From Bradyrhizobium sp. AUGA SZCCT0176 (lineage in GTDB: Bacteria; Pseudomonadota; Alphaproteobacteria; Rhizobiales; Xanthobacteraceae): 64,000 nucleotides of DNA. Below, one piece after another: positions 8,497 to 17,345 of this stretch. Below the pieces are notes generated by a model that worked only from the letters and a program-made list of their open reading frames with translations, had not been told where the DNA came from and made no database searches. The translations under genes and the position numbers were made by a program. Each line of letters begins with the position of its first letter. Position 1 is the stretch's first letter. The stretch lies in NCBI RefSeq assembly GCF_018130145.1, contig NZ_JAFCMB010000027.1:16835-80834 (forward strand). The letters run 5' to 3'.

Positions 8497-11157
8497 CTAG
8501 TAATCCTTCAGCAGCCGCTCGATGTAATCGAGTTCGATCTGCGGGCGGGCCGGATCGGCGAGGCGCCGGCGCAGTTCTTCCAGAATGCGGCGCACGCGTT
8601 GCACGTCGATCTCGCCGGGGATCTTCACCGAATAGTCGTCGCTGAACTCGTTGCTGCGCATTGGCCGCCCGAGCGGATCGGTATTCCGTTGCGCGCCCTG
8701 CTGCCGGCCGTTCGGATTGCCCGGGCCGTCTCCCGGCTGGTCGCCGTCGCCCTGCTGCATCGCTTCGGCGAGGCTCTGGGCGCCCTTGCGCAGCGCATCC
8801 AGCGCGCGGCCTTGCGAATCCACCGCACCGTCGGCGTTGCCTTCGCCGAGCCGGCCGGAGGCGTCACCCATCGCGCCATCGGCCTGCTCCAGGCCGTCCT
8901 CGCCGTCGCCCTGGTCGCCGCCGGGCTGGCCTTGCTGACCCTGCTGACCCTTTTCGCCGCGCTGGCCTTTCTCGCCGCGCTGGCTCGGACCCATGCCGCG
9001 CTTGGCGAGTTCTTCCTGCAATTTCTTCAAGCGGTCGCGCAGGCCCTGCTGGTCCTGCTGCAGGTCGCCCATGCTCTGCTCGCCCTGCTTGCCGCGCTGA
9101 CGATCGCGCCGCGAATCCTGGCCCTGCTTGTAGGTCTTGTCGCGCAATTGCTGCTGCTTGCGGATCATGTCGCCGAGTTCGTTCAGCGCCTGCTCCATGT
9201 CGTTGTCGCCGCCCTGCCCGGGCTGCGCCATCTGCAGGTTTTCCAGCATCTGCTGCAGCTGCTCCAGCAATTGCTTTGCCGCATCCTTGTCGCCGGAGCG
9301 TGACAGCCGCTCCATCCGGTCGAGCATGCTCTTGAGATCCTGCTGGCTCAGCATCTTGGTATTGGGATCGAGCGGCCGCGCCAGTTGCTGCGGATTGTTC
9401 TTGAGCTGTTCGGCGAGCTGGCGCAGGAAATTATCCAGAGCGGCCCGCAGATTGTCGGTGAGCTTCTTGATCTCCTCGTCGCTGGCGCCGCGCTCCAGCG
9501 CCTGCTTCAGCGCCTCCTGCGCCGCGCGCAACGCCTTGTCGACATCGGTGATGTTGCCGTCCTCGATCGTGACCGCGAGCGACCACAGGCTCGCCACCAC
9601 CTCGCGCATGGCGTCATCGGTGCGCGCCGCCTCGAGCTGGCGCGAGACGCTGTATAGGCCGAGATAATGGCCGGCTTCCGGCGTAAACAATTCCGGCGCG
9701 ATCATCAGCGCGGCAAGCGCGGCATAGACCTGGCCATTCTGGTTGGCGTCGAGCGCCAGGATGCGGCGCTGCTCGATCAGCGCGCGCGCTAAGAGCTTGG
9801 TGAACAGCCGCTCCGGCAGCCGCATGTTGAACGGCTCGCTGCGGCCTTCATTGCCGGCCTCGTCCTTGGCCGTCAGCGTCAGCGTGACGTCGGCGCCGGC
9901 ATAGGGATCCTCGCTGAGATCCTTGACGGTCTGGCCGACACCATTGCGGGTGCGCGCGTTCGGCAGGGCCAGCGGAAACTGCGGCGCCGGGAACAGCGGG
10001 CGCGCCTCGGCGGTTTTTTCGGCAGTCTTCTCGGCAGTCTTCTCGGCGGTCTTGTCTCCGCCCTTGGCGCCCCTTGCCGGTTCCTTGACGATTTCCCTGA
10101 CTGCTTCCTTGCCGGGATCGGCCGGCCGGGCCGCGAAGGAGGCGCGCGCTTCGGTAACGCCGTAATCGTCCTCGAGCTTGTAGGACATCTGCAGCGAGCC
10201 ACGGGCCTGGCGCTCGGGATCCTTCGCCAGCGAAATGGTCGGGGCACGGTCGGGCGTCGCGGCGAACCGCCATTGCGGCTGGCCGGCCGGCGCACGGACA
10301 TGGGCGGTGCCGTCGCCGGCGATCTTGAAATGCCGCTCGTTGGTGCCCTTCGGCGCCTGTTCGCTGGGCGCGACTTCAGTGACGCCGCCGCCCACCACAA
10401 CATCGATCGAGCCGCCGCTGGAGCGCACCAGCAGCGTGCTGCCGGCCGGAACCGCCAGCGGCCCGCTATTGGTTCCAGCGTCCTTGCTCGCGGCGGAAAG
10501 AATGATCGGCGGCTTGCTGGTGTAGACCGGCGGCGTCACCCAGGCATCGACCCGGACATTGGCCGGCGCCAGCACCCCGTTCCAGTCGAAGGCGGCTGCG
10601 ATGCGCATCGCGCGCTCGTCACCGGCGGCAAAATAGGCCGCCACCGCCATCACCATGACCAGCGCACGCAACGCCCAGGGATCGTGGATCGGCAGCCGCG
10701 GCGACGGCAGACCGGCGCGGATCCGCTTGATCGAGGCCAGCGTCCGCTCGCGCTGCTCCTTCCAGAGGGCCAGCGCGATCGGATCCTTGCTGGCCAGCGT
10801 GTCGGTGAGCGCGGTCGCCGGGCGATGGCGAATGCCGGTACCGCGGTCGAGCCGGCTCAGGCTCTCTTCACGGGTCGGCCAGCGATAGCGCAAAATCGGG
10901 TACAACGCGCCGAGCGCGAGGCCTGCGAACAAGGCGATGCCGACGACACGGGCGACAAACGGCAGCGCCAGCCACAATCCGGCCCAGGACGCCACCAGAA
11001 ACAGTCCGACGACGGTCAATAGCCGGGCCAGAATCGGCCATCCGCGCTCCCACGCGATCGCGTACTGGGCCCGCTGCAGGGCCTGCGTCAGTTGAAGCCG
11101 CGCCACCGCATCCGGCTCGCGCGCTGGCTCCGTGGGGTCAGGGTTGGCGCCGTTCAA
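8497..11157 (-). CDS. TIGR02302 / DUF4175 large membrane protein
   Basis: An 886-residue protein of the TIGR02302 family, known from alphaproteobacteria and of unknown function. Two membrane helices lie close together at about residues 40-85, a third near 165-185. The middle is a beta-rich region with two Ig-like stretches. The C-terminal third is coiled-coil with Gln, Gly and Asp-rich sequence (GQGGDNDMEQ, GDQPGDGPGNPNGR). A short tandem TAEK repeat lies at about residue 385. It starts 177 bp upstream of the carboxymuconolactone decarboxylase-like gene on the other strand. Confidence 0.85.
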   Translation of the reverse strand: MNGANPDPTEPAREPDAVARLQLTQALQRAQYAIAWERGWPILARLLTVVGLFLVASWAGLWLALPFVARVVGIALFAGLALGALYPILRYRWPTREESLSRLDRGTGIRHRPATALTDTLASKDPIALALWKEQRERTLASIKRIRAGLPSPRLPIHDPWALRALVMVMAVAAYFAAGDERAMRIAAAFDWNGVLAPANVRVDAWVTPPVYTSKPPIILSAASKDAGTNSGPLAVPAGSTLLVRSSGGSIDVVVGGGVTEVAPSEQAPKGTNERHFKIAGDGTAHVRAPAGQPQWRFAATPDRAPTISLAKDPERQARGSLQMSYKLEDDYGVTEARASFAARPADPGKEAVREIVKEPARGAKGGDKTAEKTAEKTAEKTAEARPLFPAPQFPLALPNARTRNGVGQTVKDLSEDPYAGADVTLTLTAKDEAGNEGRSEPFNMRLPERLFTKLLARALIEQRRILALDANQNGQVYAALAALMIAPELFTPEAGHYLGLYSVSRQLEAARTDDAMREVVASLWSLAVTIEDGNITDVDKALRAAQEALKQALERGASDEEIKKLTDNLRAALDNFLRQLAEQLKNNPQQLARPLDPNTKMLSQQDLKSMLDRMERLSRSGDKDAAKQLLEQLQQMLENLQMAQPGQGGDNDMEQALNELGDMIRKQQQLRDKTYKQGQDSRRDRQRGKQGEQSMGDLQQDQQGLRDRLKKLQEELAKRGMGPSQRGEKGQRGEKGQQGQQGQPGGDQGDGEDGLEQADGAMGDASGRLGEGNADGAVDSQGRALDALRKGAQSLAEAMQQGDGDQPGDGPGNPNGRQQGAQRNTDPLGRPMRSNEFSDDYSVKIPGEIDVQRVRRILEELRRRLADPARPQIELDYIERLLKDY

Positions 11158-11334
11158 TAAACTCTCCGGGTTGCCGACAAATCAGCCTAGCACAGCGGCG
11201 GCAATGAGGCACCCGTTTCCACGGCCAACCCACACCCGGAAATACGCATAACACGAAGGCGTGACTGCGGGGCTTCCACCCCCTAACGTCCGCCCGAACC
11301 CGCAAAAATACCGCAAGAATACCGGAGGAACGTC

Positions 11335-11715
11335 ATGGACAAGAAGACCTACGACAAGGGCCTGGAAGTGCGCAAAGCCGTGCTCGGCGAGGCCTATGTC
11401 AACAACGCCCTGAAGAACGTCGACGATTTCAACCGCCCATTCCAGGAGCTGCTCACCGAATATTGCTGGGGCGCGGTGTGGGGCCGCGAGGAACTGCCGC
11501 GCAAGACCCGCAGCATGCTCAACCTCGCCATGATCTCGATCCTGAACCGGCCGCATGAACTGCGCACCCACATCAAGGGCGCGCTGACCAACGGCGTGAC
11601 CAAAGACGAGATCCGCGAAATCTTCATGCAGGTCGCGATCTATGCCGGCGCGCCCGCCGGCGTCGACAGCTTTCGCATCGCGCGCGAGGTGTTCGCGGAA
11701 ATGGACAAGGCTTAG
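11335..11715 (+). CDS. Carboxymuconolactone decarboxylase-family protein
   Basis: A 126-residue single-domain alpha-helical protein. The pattern ELPRKTRSMLNLAMISILNR followed by HIKGALTNGVTKDEIREIFMQ is the CMD/AhpD core. In the protocatechuate pathway, relatives convert 4-carboxymuconolactone to 3-oxoadipate enol-lactone. No other protocatechuate gene is nearby, and the AhpD CxxC pair is absent, so a decarboxylase or isomerase role is more likely than peroxidase reduction. The start has a CGGAGGAACGTC ribosome region. It is co-directional with the dehydrogenase at 11844. Confidence 0.85.
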   Translation: MDKKTYDKGLEVRKAVLGEAYVNNALKNVDDFNRPFQELLTEYCWGAVWGREELPRKTRSMLNLAMISILNRPHELRTHIKGALTNGVTKDEIREIFMQVAIYAGAPAGVDSFRIAREVFAEMDKA

Positions 11716-11744
11716 AACCGACCAACACTCCACCAAGAATTTTC

Positions 11745-11823
11745 CGTCATTGCGAGCGAAGCGAAGCAATCCACCTCGCCGCACAAAGAAAGAATGGATT
11801 GCGTCGCTGCGCTCGCAATGACG
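11745..11823. repeat. Palindromic repeat, CATTGCGAGC family, copy 1
   Basis: A 79 bp inverted repeat with 14-base outer arms (CGTCATTGCGAGCG at 11745-11758 and its complement at 11810-11823) and an inner AAGCAATCC/GGATTGC pair. It lies between the carboxymuconolactone decarboxylase-like gene and the next dehydrogenase. A related copy lies at 29799-29884. Confidence 0.85.
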
Positions 11824-11843
11824 AAACAAGGAAAATCAACACC

Positions 11844-12755
11844 ATGGAAATCGGATTCATCGGCCTCGGCAAGATGGGCTTCCCGATGGCGCGCCGCCTG
11901 ATCGAGGCAGGCCACCAGCTCACCGTGTTCGATACGCGGAAGGAAGCCACCGACAAGCTTGTGGCGCTCGGCGCGCAAGTGGCGTCATCGCCAAAGGATA
12001 TCGCCAATCGCTGCGAAACGGTGCTGGCGAGCCTGCCGTCGTTGCAGGCCTCGCTCGACGTCGCCACCGGCGCCGGCGGCGTGATCGACGGCAAGCGCGT
12101 CAAGCGCTTCATCGACCTCTCCACCGTCGGCTCGCAAATGGCAACGCGGATTCACGGCCTCCTGGCCGCGAAGAACATCGTGCAGATAGACTCTCCTGTC
12201 AGCGGCGGCGTCGGCGGCGCGGAAAAAGGCACGCTCGCCGTGATGGTGTCGGGCCCGCGCGCCGATTGCGACATGTTGAAGCCCGCGCTCGGCGTCATCG
12301 GCAAGGTGTTCTTCATTGGCGAGAAACCGGGTTCCGCGCAGACCATGAAGCTCGCCAATAATTTCCTGTCGGCCACCGCGATGGTGGCGACCTCGGAAGC
12401 GGTGGTGATGGGCGTCAAATCGGGGCTCGATCCGGCCGTGATGATCGACGTGATCAATGCCGGCTCGGGAATGAATACCGCCAGCCGCGACAAATTTCCG
12501 CGCGCGGTGCTGCCGCGGACGTTCGACTTCGGCTTCGCCACCGGTCTGATGGTGAAAGACGTGCGGCTCGCGCTGGACGAAATGAAGTCACTGGGGCTGT
12601 CGATGGAGGTCGCCGAAGCGGTCGGGCGCCTGTGGGAAGTGGTGATCCGCGATCAGGGCGAGGGGTCGGATTTCACCGAGGCGATCAAGCCGATCGAAAA
12701 GGCCGCGGGTGTGATCGTCGGCGGCGCCAAGGGCGGCAGTCACGCGGCGAAGTAG
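11844..12755 (+). CDS. 3-hydroxyisobutyrate dehydrogenase-family oxidoreductase
   Basis: A 303-residue beta-hydroxyacid dehydrogenase. The N terminus has the NAD(P)-binding GFIGLGKMGFPMARRL. The substrate motif DSPVSGGVGGAEKGTLAVMV comes near residue 115, and the catalytic lysine lies in MKLANNFLSA. Relatives oxidise 3-hydroxyisobutyrate, tartronate semialdehyde or 2-(hydroxymethyl)glutarate, and the substrate cannot be settled here. The ATG at 11844 follows AAGGAAAATC; the longer frame runs back into a palindromic repeat. The co-directional upstream gene is carboxymuconolactone decarboxylase-like. Confidence 0.88.
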   Translation: MEIGFIGLGKMGFPMARRLIEAGHQLTVFDTRKEATDKLVALGAQVASSPKDIANRCETVLASLPSLQASLDVATGAGGVIDGKRVKRFIDLSTVGSQMATRIHGLLAAKNIVQIDSPVSGGVGGAEKGTLAVMVSGPRADCDMLKPALGVIGKVFFIGEKPGSAQTMKLANNFLSATAMVATSEAVVMGVKSGLDPAVMIDVINAGSGMNTASRDKFPRAVLPRTFDFGFATGLMVKDVRLALDEMKSLGLSMEVAEAVGRLWEVVIRDQGEGSDFTEAIKPIEKAAGVIVGGAKGGSHAAK

Positions 12756-12793
12756 CGCGCCGCGCACCCCCGGAGCTCGATCGCTAATAGCCG

Positions 12794-13054
12794 CTAATAG
12801 CCTTGGCGATAACGCCGGCCGCTGCCTTCCGGACGTCCGCCGTAATACGGATTCTCGATGCACTGGGCGGGAAGGCCCAGCGCGGTCGCGTTGCATTGCT
12901 CCAGCGAGGTATAGGTGCATTCGATGCGTTCACCACCGAAATTCTGGATGGCCTTGAGGCAGACCGGATACCTCGGATTATAGGTCTGGGCGCGCGCCGG
13001 CGACGTCGCCGAAACCGCCGCCATCGTCAAGACAGCCAAAGCCAGAATGCGCAT
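12794..13054 (-). CDS. DUF3551 small exported protein
   Basis: An 86-residue protein with a Sec signal peptide (MRILALAVLTMAAVSATSP, cleavage near ARAQ) and a short mature part holding four cysteines, with PVCLKAIQNFGGERIECTYTSLEQC. This pattern matches DUF3551, a family of small cysteine-bearing exported proteins that is very abundant in Bradyrhizobium. The ATG at 13054 has a perfect AAAGGAGG ribosome site. Its function is unknown. It is convergent with the dehydrogenase gene. Confidence 0.85.
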   Translation of the reverse strand: MRILALAVLTMAAVSATSPARAQTYNPRYPVCLKAIQNFGGERIECTYTSLEQCNATALGLPAQCIENPYYGGRPEGSGRRYRQGY

Positions 13055-13111
13055 CGGAACCTCCTTTGAAATCGGCACAATGTCAGCGCGCGCTGACAAA
13101 TATGCCTTGGG

Positions 13112-14377
13112 TCACAGCCACGGCGCCTGCCGGTCCATCGCGATCAGTTCGTCGACCTCGATGCGCGGACGCACCACCGCGAATTGATCGTTCTTGACCA
13201 ACACTTCCGGCACCAGCGCGCGGGTGTTGTAAAAGCCTGATTGCACCGCGCCATAGGCGCCGGCCGTCATGATCGCCAGGAGATCGCCGGCCTTGGGCTC
13301 GGGGATCTGGCGGTCGAGCGCCAGATAATCACCGGTCTCGCAGACCGGCCCGACCACGTCGGCGGTGATCGTCGGCGTGCCCGGCGCAGCTTCGCGGACC
13401 GGCAGGATGTCGTGATGGGCCTCATACAGCGTGGGGCGGATCAGATCGTTCATCGCGGCGTCGATGACGACGAAATTCTTGGCGTCGCCCGGCTTCACGT
13501 AGATCACGCGCGCAACGAGGATGCCGGCATTGCCGACGATCATCCGGCCCGGCTCAAACATCAGCGTGCAGCCGAGATTATGCGTCACCCGCTTGACCAT
13601 CGCGGCATAGGCTGACGGCAGCGGCGGCGCTTCGCGGTCCATGTGATAGGGAATGCCGAGCCCGCCGCCGAAATCGATATGCGAGATGTTGTGGCCGTCG
13701 GCGCGCAAGGTCCGCACGAAGTCGGAGAGAATCCGGAAAGCGGTCTCCATGCGGCTCAGATCCGTGATCTGGCTGCCGATATGCATGTCGGTGCCGGTGA
13801 CCTCGATCCCGGGCAGCCTTGCGGCACGGGCGTAGACTTCGCGGGCACGCGCAATCGGCACGCCGAACTTGTTCTCGGATTTCCCGGTGGCGATCTTGGC
13901 GTGGGTGCCGGCATCGACGTCGGGATTGACGCGCACCGAAATCCGCGCGGTACGGCCCATTTCGACCGCGAGCCGCGACAACAGCTCGAGTTCAGGCTCG
14001 GATTCGACGTTGATGCAGAGGATATCCGCCGCCAGCGCGGCGCGAAGTTCCGCCTCGGTCTTGCCGACGCCGGAAAACAGGATCTTGTTTGCGGGGATCC
14101 CCGCCGCCAGCGCCCGCTTCAACTCGCCGCCGGAAACCACGTCGGCGCCGGCGCCGAGTTTCGCCAGCGTGCGCAGCACCGACTGGTTGGAATTGGCCTT
14201 CATGGCGTAGCAGACCAGCGTCTTCTCGCCGGCGAAGGCCTCGGTGAACACCCGGTAGTGGCGCTCCAGCGTCGCGGTCGAATAGCAATAGAACGGCGTT
14301 CCCACGGCATCCGCGAGATGGGAAAGATTGACCGCCTCGGCGTGGAGCACGCCGTTGCGATAGTCGAAGTGATTCAT
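13112..14377 (-). CDS. lysA: Diaminopimelate decarboxylase
   Basis: A 421-residue fold-III PLP enzyme that decarboxylates meso-diaminopimelate to lysine. The PLP lysine is Lys60 in VCYAMKANSN. The glycine-rich phosphate site lies in HIDFGGGLGIPY, and GPVCETGD holds the active-site cysteine contributed by the partner subunit. The ATG at 14377 opens MNHFDYRNGVLHAEAVNLSH, as usual for the family; upstream codons belong to a repeat. It follows the LptM-like lipoprotein gene on the same strand, with argH further upstream. Confidence 0.95.
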   Translation of the reverse strand: MNHFDYRNGVLHAEAVNLSHLADAVGTPFYCYSTATLERHYRVFTEAFAGEKTLVCYAMKANSNQSVLRTLAKLGAGADVVSGGELKRALAAGIPANKILFSGVGKTEAELRAALAADILCINVESEPELELLSRLAVEMGRTARISVRVNPDVDAGTHAKIATGKSENKFGVPIARAREVYARAARLPGIEVTGTDMHIGSQITDLSRMETAFRILSDFVRTLRADGHNISHIDFGGGLGIPYHMDREAPPLPSAYAAMVKRVTHNLGCTLMFEPGRMIVGNAGILVARVIYVKPGDAKNFVVIDAAMNDLIRPTLYEAHHDILPVREAAPGTPTITADVVGPVCETGDYLALDRQIPEPKAGDLLAIMTAGAYGAVQSGFYNTRALVPEVLVKNDQFAVVRPRIEVDELIAMDRQAPWL

Positions 14378-14389
14378 GGTGCGCCTTAT

Positions 14390-14484
14390 AGCGTTTTCAA
14401 GCGAAGTGGGAACCGGTTCGCAGCGCAATCAAGTTTACGCAGATTGCGTGTACTTATCTGCGGCGGAAAACGCGTCAAAGCGAA
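14390..14484. repeat. GCGTTTTC/GAAAACGC intergenic repeat, copy a
   Basis: Inverted arms AGCGTTTTCAAGCGAAGTGG on the left and GGAAAACGCG on the right flank a GGAACCGGTTCGC core and a further small IR (ACGCAGATTGCGTG). It lies between the lipoprotein gene and lysA, so both genes may still be read through it. The same motif recurs at 18308-18362 and 20289-20337. Confidence 0.75.
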
Positions 14485-14488
14485 ATGC

Positions 14489-14761
14489 TCAGTTACCCAG
14501 CAGCGGGTCGAGTATGAATGGTTTCTTTTTGCCTCTGGCCGCCTCCGGCGGGGCGTCTGACCCGAAGCCCGGATTGTATACCCCCGGCTGCGCCGCGCGC
14601 TCGGTCTCCGAATCGGTGGCCGCGGATTGCGACGACGCATTCGAGGCGCTCGGCGGCAGATCAAGGCCGCCCTTGCGGCCGCAGCCGCCGAGCGCAAGCG
14701 CGCTCACGCTCAGCAGGATGATGGCCCATCCCGACGAAGTCGGCCGGTAGTTACGTGTCAC
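14489..14761 (-). CDS. lptM: LptM-like LPS-translocon maturation lipoprotein
   Basis: A 90-residue lipoprotein. A short N-tail and hydrophobic stretch (WAIILLSVSALALGG) end in a lipobox with Cys27, directly followed by GRKGGLDLPP. That lipobox-adjacent motif is the hallmark of LptM (YifL), which helps LptD fold at the outer membrane. The preferred start is the GTG at 14761 with GGGGAT upstream; the frame extends further but without signal-peptide logic. Location between argH and lysA is consistent with other alphaproteobacteria. The tail is long and Pro/Lys-rich. Confidence 0.8.
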   Translation of the reverse strand: MTRNYRPTSSGWAIILLSVSALALGGCGRKGGLDLPPSASNASSQSAATDSETERAAQPGVYNPGFGSDAPPEAARGKKKPFILDPLLGN

Positions 14762-14874
14762 GACTAAATCCCCAATGCGCGCCGCACCATACAAAGATTG
14801 CCTTGCGATGGCGAGGCCTGACGCCCCCATGAAACCCAAGAAAAACCCAAGAAATTACAGCGAAATTTTTGGCC

Positions 14875-16272
14875 TCAGCCCAATTTTCGCTCTTTTTCCA
14901 GCCGCTTCAGCCAGGACTTGGCCTGGGCTGTCACATTCTTCGGCGCCGTGCCGCCATAGCTGGTGCGGCTCTTGACGGACGCCTCCACCGACAATACGCG
15001 CAGCGCCTCTGCCGTAATCTTCGGCTCGACCTCCTGCATCGCCTTCAGCGGCAGCTCGTGCAGCGCCACGCCCTGTTTCGAAGCAAGACCGACGATGCGC
15101 CCGGTGACGTGATGGGCGTCGCGGAACGGCATTTTCAGCGTCCGCACCAGCCAGTCGGCGAGATCGGTGGCGGTGGCATAGCCCTCGCCCGCGGCCGCCT
15201 TCATCCTGTTCTCGTCGGGCACGAGGTCGGCAACCATGCCGGTCATCGCCCGGATCGCCAGCGAGAGGGCTGCGAACGCTTCCATCGCGCCCTGCTTGTC
15301 CTCCTGCATGTCCTTTTGATAGGCGAGCGGCAGCCCCTTCATGACGATCAAGAGCGCCGTCAGCGCGCCGATCACCCGCCCGGTTTTGGCGCGCACCAGT
15401 TCGGCCGCATCGGGGTTGCGCTTTTGCGGCATGATCGAGGATCCCGTGGTGAACTTGTCGCTCAGCCTGATGAGGCCGACCAGCGGCGAGGTCCAGATCA
15501 CGATCTCCTCGGCGAAGCGCGACATATGCACCGCCGCGATCGACGCCGCCGACAGGGTTTCGAGCACGAAGTCGCGGTCCGAGACCGCGTCGAGCGAATT
15601 GGCCATTGGCCGGTCGAAGCCGAGCGCCTTGGCGGTGGCGTGGCGGTCGATCGGAAACGAGGTGCCGGCGAGCGCGGCCGCACCGAGCGGTGATTCGTTC
15701 AGCCGCTTGCGCGCATCCGCAAAGCGGCCGCGGTCGCGCGCGGCCATCTCGACATAGGCCAGGAGATGATGCCCGAGCGTCACGGGCTGGGCGGTCTGCA
15801 GATGGGTGAAACCGGGCATCACCGTGCCGGCGTGTTCCAGCGCCCGCTCTACCAGGACATATTGGAATGCCGCCAGCGCCGCATCGGTCTCATCGATGGT
15901 GTCGCGCACATACAGACGAAAATCGGTCGCGACCTGGTCGTTGCGCGAACGCGCGGTGTGCAGCCGGCCGGCGGCGGGGCCGATCAGATCGGTCAACCGG
16001 CTCTCGACGTTCATATGGATGTCTTCGAGCGCGCGCTTGAAATCGAACGACCCTTTTTCGATTTCTGACAGAATCGTGTCTAGACCTTTGCCGATATTTT
16101 TCGCATCACCGGCCGTGATAATGCCCTGCGCGGCGAGCATCGCGGCGTGGGCCTTGGACGCGGCGATGTCCTGGGAATACATGTGACGATCGACGTCGAT
16201 GGAGACGTTGATTTCCTCCATGATCGCATCGGGACGCTCGGTGAACCGGCCGCCCCACATCTTGTTGCTCAT
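14875..16272 (-). CDS. argH: Argininosuccinate lyase
   Basis: A 465-residue member of the fumarase/aspartase superfamily that splits argininosuccinate into arginine and fumarate. It opens MSNKMWGGRFTERPDAIMEE, carries HTARSRNDQVATDFRLYVRD and the signature loop GSSIMPQKRNPD. Length is normal. It is divergent from tlpA with about 140 bp between the starts, and the lipoprotein and lysA follow on the same strand. Confidence 0.97.
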   Translation of the reverse strand: MSNKMWGGRFTERPDAIMEEINVSIDVDRHMYSQDIAASKAHAAMLAAQGIITAGDAKNIGKGLDTILSEIEKGSFDFKRALEDIHMNVESRLTDLIGPAAGRLHTARSRNDQVATDFRLYVRDTIDETDAALAAFQYVLVERALEHAGTVMPGFTHLQTAQPVTLGHHLLAYVEMAARDRGRFADARKRLNESPLGAAALAGTSFPIDRHATAKALGFDRPMANSLDAVSDRDFVLETLSAASIAAVHMSRFAEEIVIWTSPLVGLIRLSDKFTTGSSIMPQKRNPDAAELVRAKTGRVIGALTALLIVMKGLPLAYQKDMQEDKQGAMEAFAALSLAIRAMTGMVADLVPDENRMKAAAGEGYATATDLADWLVRTLKMPFRDAHHVTGRIVGLASKQGVALHELPLKAMQEVEPKITAEALRVLSVEASVKSRTSYGGTAPKNVTAQAKSWLKRLEKERKLG

Positions 16273-16412
16273 GACTTCTCGCTCACGACTTCTTATTCAG
16301 GTGCTGGCTATTCAGGTCTGGCATTTATCGTCGAAACCGGCGAAACGCCGTGCCGGTTTCGGCCGTAACATGAGCACTGCATAGCCGTATCTGATACAGG
16401 ATGACAAACGAT

Positions 16413-17090
16413 ATGCCCGAAACGCCTGCCCCTCGCCCGGCCGCCACGCGCCGGATCCCCATCGCCGTCGGCGCGGTCCTGATTGGGGCGGCGATCGGCT
16501 TTGCCGGGGTCTACGGGTTCGGCGGCTTCAAGCGCGGCTCGGGCGGCGATGCCGCCTGTGCGGGCGCGGTCGAGCTGGCGCGGAGGATCGGGCCTTTGGC
16601 GCATGGCGAGGTCGCCGCGCTGACCATGGCCACCAGCCCGCTCCGGCTCCCCGACCTCGCGTTCGAAGATGCCGAGGGCAAGCCCCGAAAACTCTCGGAC
16701 TGGCGCGGCAAGACCGTGCTGGTCAATCTGTGGGCCACCTGGTGCGTGCCCTGCCGGAAAGAGATGCCGGCGCTCGACAGCCTGCAGACCAAGCTCGGCG
16801 GCAAGGATTTCGAGGTGGTCGCGATCAACATCGACACCCGCGATCCCGAAAAGCCCAAAAACTTCCTGAAAGAGGCCAATCTGACCAAACTGGCCTATTT
16901 CACCGACGCGAAAGCCAAGGTTTTTCAGGACCTTAAGGGCATAGGCAAGGCGCTGGGCATGCCGACTTCGATCCTGGTGGACGGCCAGGGCTGCGAAATC
17001 GCCAATCTGGCCGGTCCCGCCGAATGGGCCAGCGACGACGCGATTGCGCTGATCAAGGCCGCGGTGAAGCCGGTGACGGCGGGGTTCTAG
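16413..17090 (+). CDS. tlpA: Thiol-disulfide interchange protein TlpA
   Basis: A 225-residue membrane-anchored periplasmic thioredoxin-like protein. The anchor is about residues 15-37 and the redox motif is WCVPC (Cys111, Cys114). Two further cysteines, Cys49 and Cys193, match the structural disulfide known in Bradyrhizobium TlpA. There it reduces copper chaperone ScoI and the CuA site during cytochrome aa3 assembly. The ATG at 16413 has an AGGA 11 bases upstream; an ATG four codons earlier sits directly on that AGGA and is less likely. Divergent from argH. Confidence 0.92.
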   Translation: MPETPAPRPAATRRIPIAVGAVLIGAAIGFAGVYGFGGFKRGSGGDAACAGAVELARRIGPLAHGEVAALTMATSPLRLPDLAFEDAEGKPRKLSDWRGKTVLVNLWATWCVPCRKEMPALDSLQTKLGGKDFEVVAINIDTRDPEKPKNFLKEANLTKLAYFTDAKAKVFQDLKGIGKALGMPTSILVDGQGCEIANLAGPAEWASDDAIALIKAAVKPVTAGF

Positions 17091-17095
17091 AGGTT

Positions 17096-17284
17096 TTAGG
17101 CGATCGCGTTCAGATTGCCGCCGACGCCCGGCGCAAGGTTGGCCGTCGAGGGGGTGCCGAGCAGAGTCTGGACCGCGAATTTCTCGGCGTCGTTGTTCTG
17201 TTTGATCATCGAGGTCTGAATCTGCTGCTGCAGACCGCCCGCCTGCATGGCGAGCATGCTCGAGACCATAGCCATCATGTCCAT
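17096..17284 (-). CDS. YjfB-like putative motility protein
   Basis: A 62-residue protein, MDMMAMVSSMLAMQAGGLQQ..., ending in GGNLNAIA. The methionine- and glutamine-rich helix followed by a short GxNLxxxA tail resembles the small YjfB family, labelled putative motility protein. The start chosen has GGGAG 9 bases upstream; a GTG two codons earlier is possible. Its stop is 6 bp from the tlpA stop on the other strand. Confidence 0.65.
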   Translation of the reverse strand: MDMMAMVSSMLAMQAGGLQQQIQTSMIKQNNDAEKFAVQTLLGTPSTANLAPGVGGNLNAIA

Positions 17285-17345
17285 ACGCACGACTCCCGAA
17301 ACGCCGGGAGACCCTAGCCGAGGCTGGTTAACGAGAAATTGAGGC

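Noticed and set aside
10000..10060. TAEK tandem repeats as a possible regulatory repeat
   Set aside because: The repeat is in frame within the TIGR02302 protein and is simply a low-complexity linker.
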